DNA of 64,000 bases, from NCBI GenBank assembly GCA_041916775.1, contig JAYRYZ010000003.1:1-64000 (forward strand). The letters are read 5' to 3'. A program made the translations under genes and the position numbers. Under the pieces are notes generated by a model. That model was not told the DNA's origin and searched no databases. It saw only the letters and a list, made by a program, of their open reading frames with translations. Source of the stretch: UBA2357 sp041916775 (GTDB lineage Bacteria > Pseudomonadota > Gammaproteobacteria > Burkholderiales > Rhodocyclaceae). Shown here one piece after another: positions 63,867-64,000 of this stretch. Position 1 is the stretch's first letter; each line of letters begins with the position of its first letter.

Positions 63867-64000
63867 CGCAGCAGCGCCAGTCGCTCCGTCAGGCGCTCCA
63901 GCGCGCCAGCCTCAAGGCGGTGGCGCTGTCCGTGCTGACCGCCGTGGTGATGCTGAGCATCGTGACCTTCATCAGCCTGCGCACCCAGGTGAATCACTCC
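63863..64000 (+). CDS. yfiN: YfiN-like inner-membrane diguanylate cyclase (3' partial)
   Basis: Only the first 46 residues are present: MTQQRQSLRQALQRASLKAVALSVLTAVVMLSIV and a short periplasmic start. A basic N-terminus followed by one TM helix, coupled to yfiR by an ATGA overlap, is the known yfiR-yfiN layout. The CHASE8/HAMP/GGDEF parts would lie outside the window, so the assignment rests mainly on context. Confidence 0.65.
   Translation, partial: MTQQRQSLRQALQRASLKAVALSVLTAVVMLSIVTFISLRTQVNHS

Noticed and set aside
1..64000. tRNA, rRNA and prophage genes
   Set aside because: Searched by eye for tRNA T-loop patterns, rRNA segments and phage structural genes; none found that could be supported.

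Overview
The window is GC-rich, densely packed bacterial chromosome. Gene content points to a betaproteobacterium, most likely Rhodocyclales (Thauera/Azoarcus type): an aerobic-type cobalamin (cob) cluster, ubiUVT with ubiB, a LivM-LivG fusion, RibB with a degenerate RibA domain, and an attI site resembling the class 1 integron attI known from chromosomal integrons of environmental betaproteobacteria. The lineage is inferred from gene content; no rRNA gene is present.

Layout. 1-1.7 kb: end of a branched-chain amino acid ABC transporter operon (livMG fusion, livF). 1.7-4.4 kb: hemerythrin, then an overlapping pair (P-loop NTPase, sulfotransferase-like). 4.4-9.1 kb: DUF2207 protein and LemA (minus strand), HU with an FNR-like box upstream, RhlE-type helicase. 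9.2-11.2 kb: cupin, a toxin-antitoxin pair and a VOC protein; the TA/VOC block is bracketed by two copies of one hairpin. 11.3-13.9 kb: ribE-ribBA-ribH-nusB operon. 14-21 kb: dsbD, cutA, GST, hydrolase, ferredoxin, VanZ, YkgJ and an unknown gene. 21-38.4 kb: cobalamin locus behind a B12 riboswitch: cobO, cobW, cobN, chlD (apparent programmed -1 frameshift), cbiM, cobG, H, I, J, K (inverted), L, E, M, F, B. 38.4-39.3 kb: HDOD protein.

39.4-46.9 kb is an accessory island. It holds an integron attI-like site with no integrase, a TIR-domain gene placed like a gene cassette, a 5'-truncated IS110 transposase, and a 1,929-bp tandem duplication carrying a REP-associated tyrosine transposase (RAYT), a small unknown gene, an orphan AbrB antitoxin and a RelE-type toxin (truncated in copy 1, intact in copy 2 with its antitoxin). 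A BrnTA module follows.

47-64 kb returns to core-type genes: an OsmC-YcaO fusion, a DnaJ-like protein, a DUF4394 protein, a cupredoxin-like secreted protein coupled to a GGDEF-EAL protein, ubiUVT (O2-independent ubiquinone hydroxylation) with a perfect FNR box, ubiB, argS, a SPOR protein, dsbA, an SDR, a PilZ protein, yfiR and the start of a yfiN-like gene.

Strongest signals: (1) a slippery heptamer plus 13-bp hairpin joining the AAA+ and VWA parts of the cobaltochelatase subunit ChlD; (2) the integrase-less attI site with a TIR cassette; (3) the RAYT tandem duplication, in which RAYT and its neighbour are identical between copies while the flanks have diverged; (4) a class II FNR promoter on ubiUVT.
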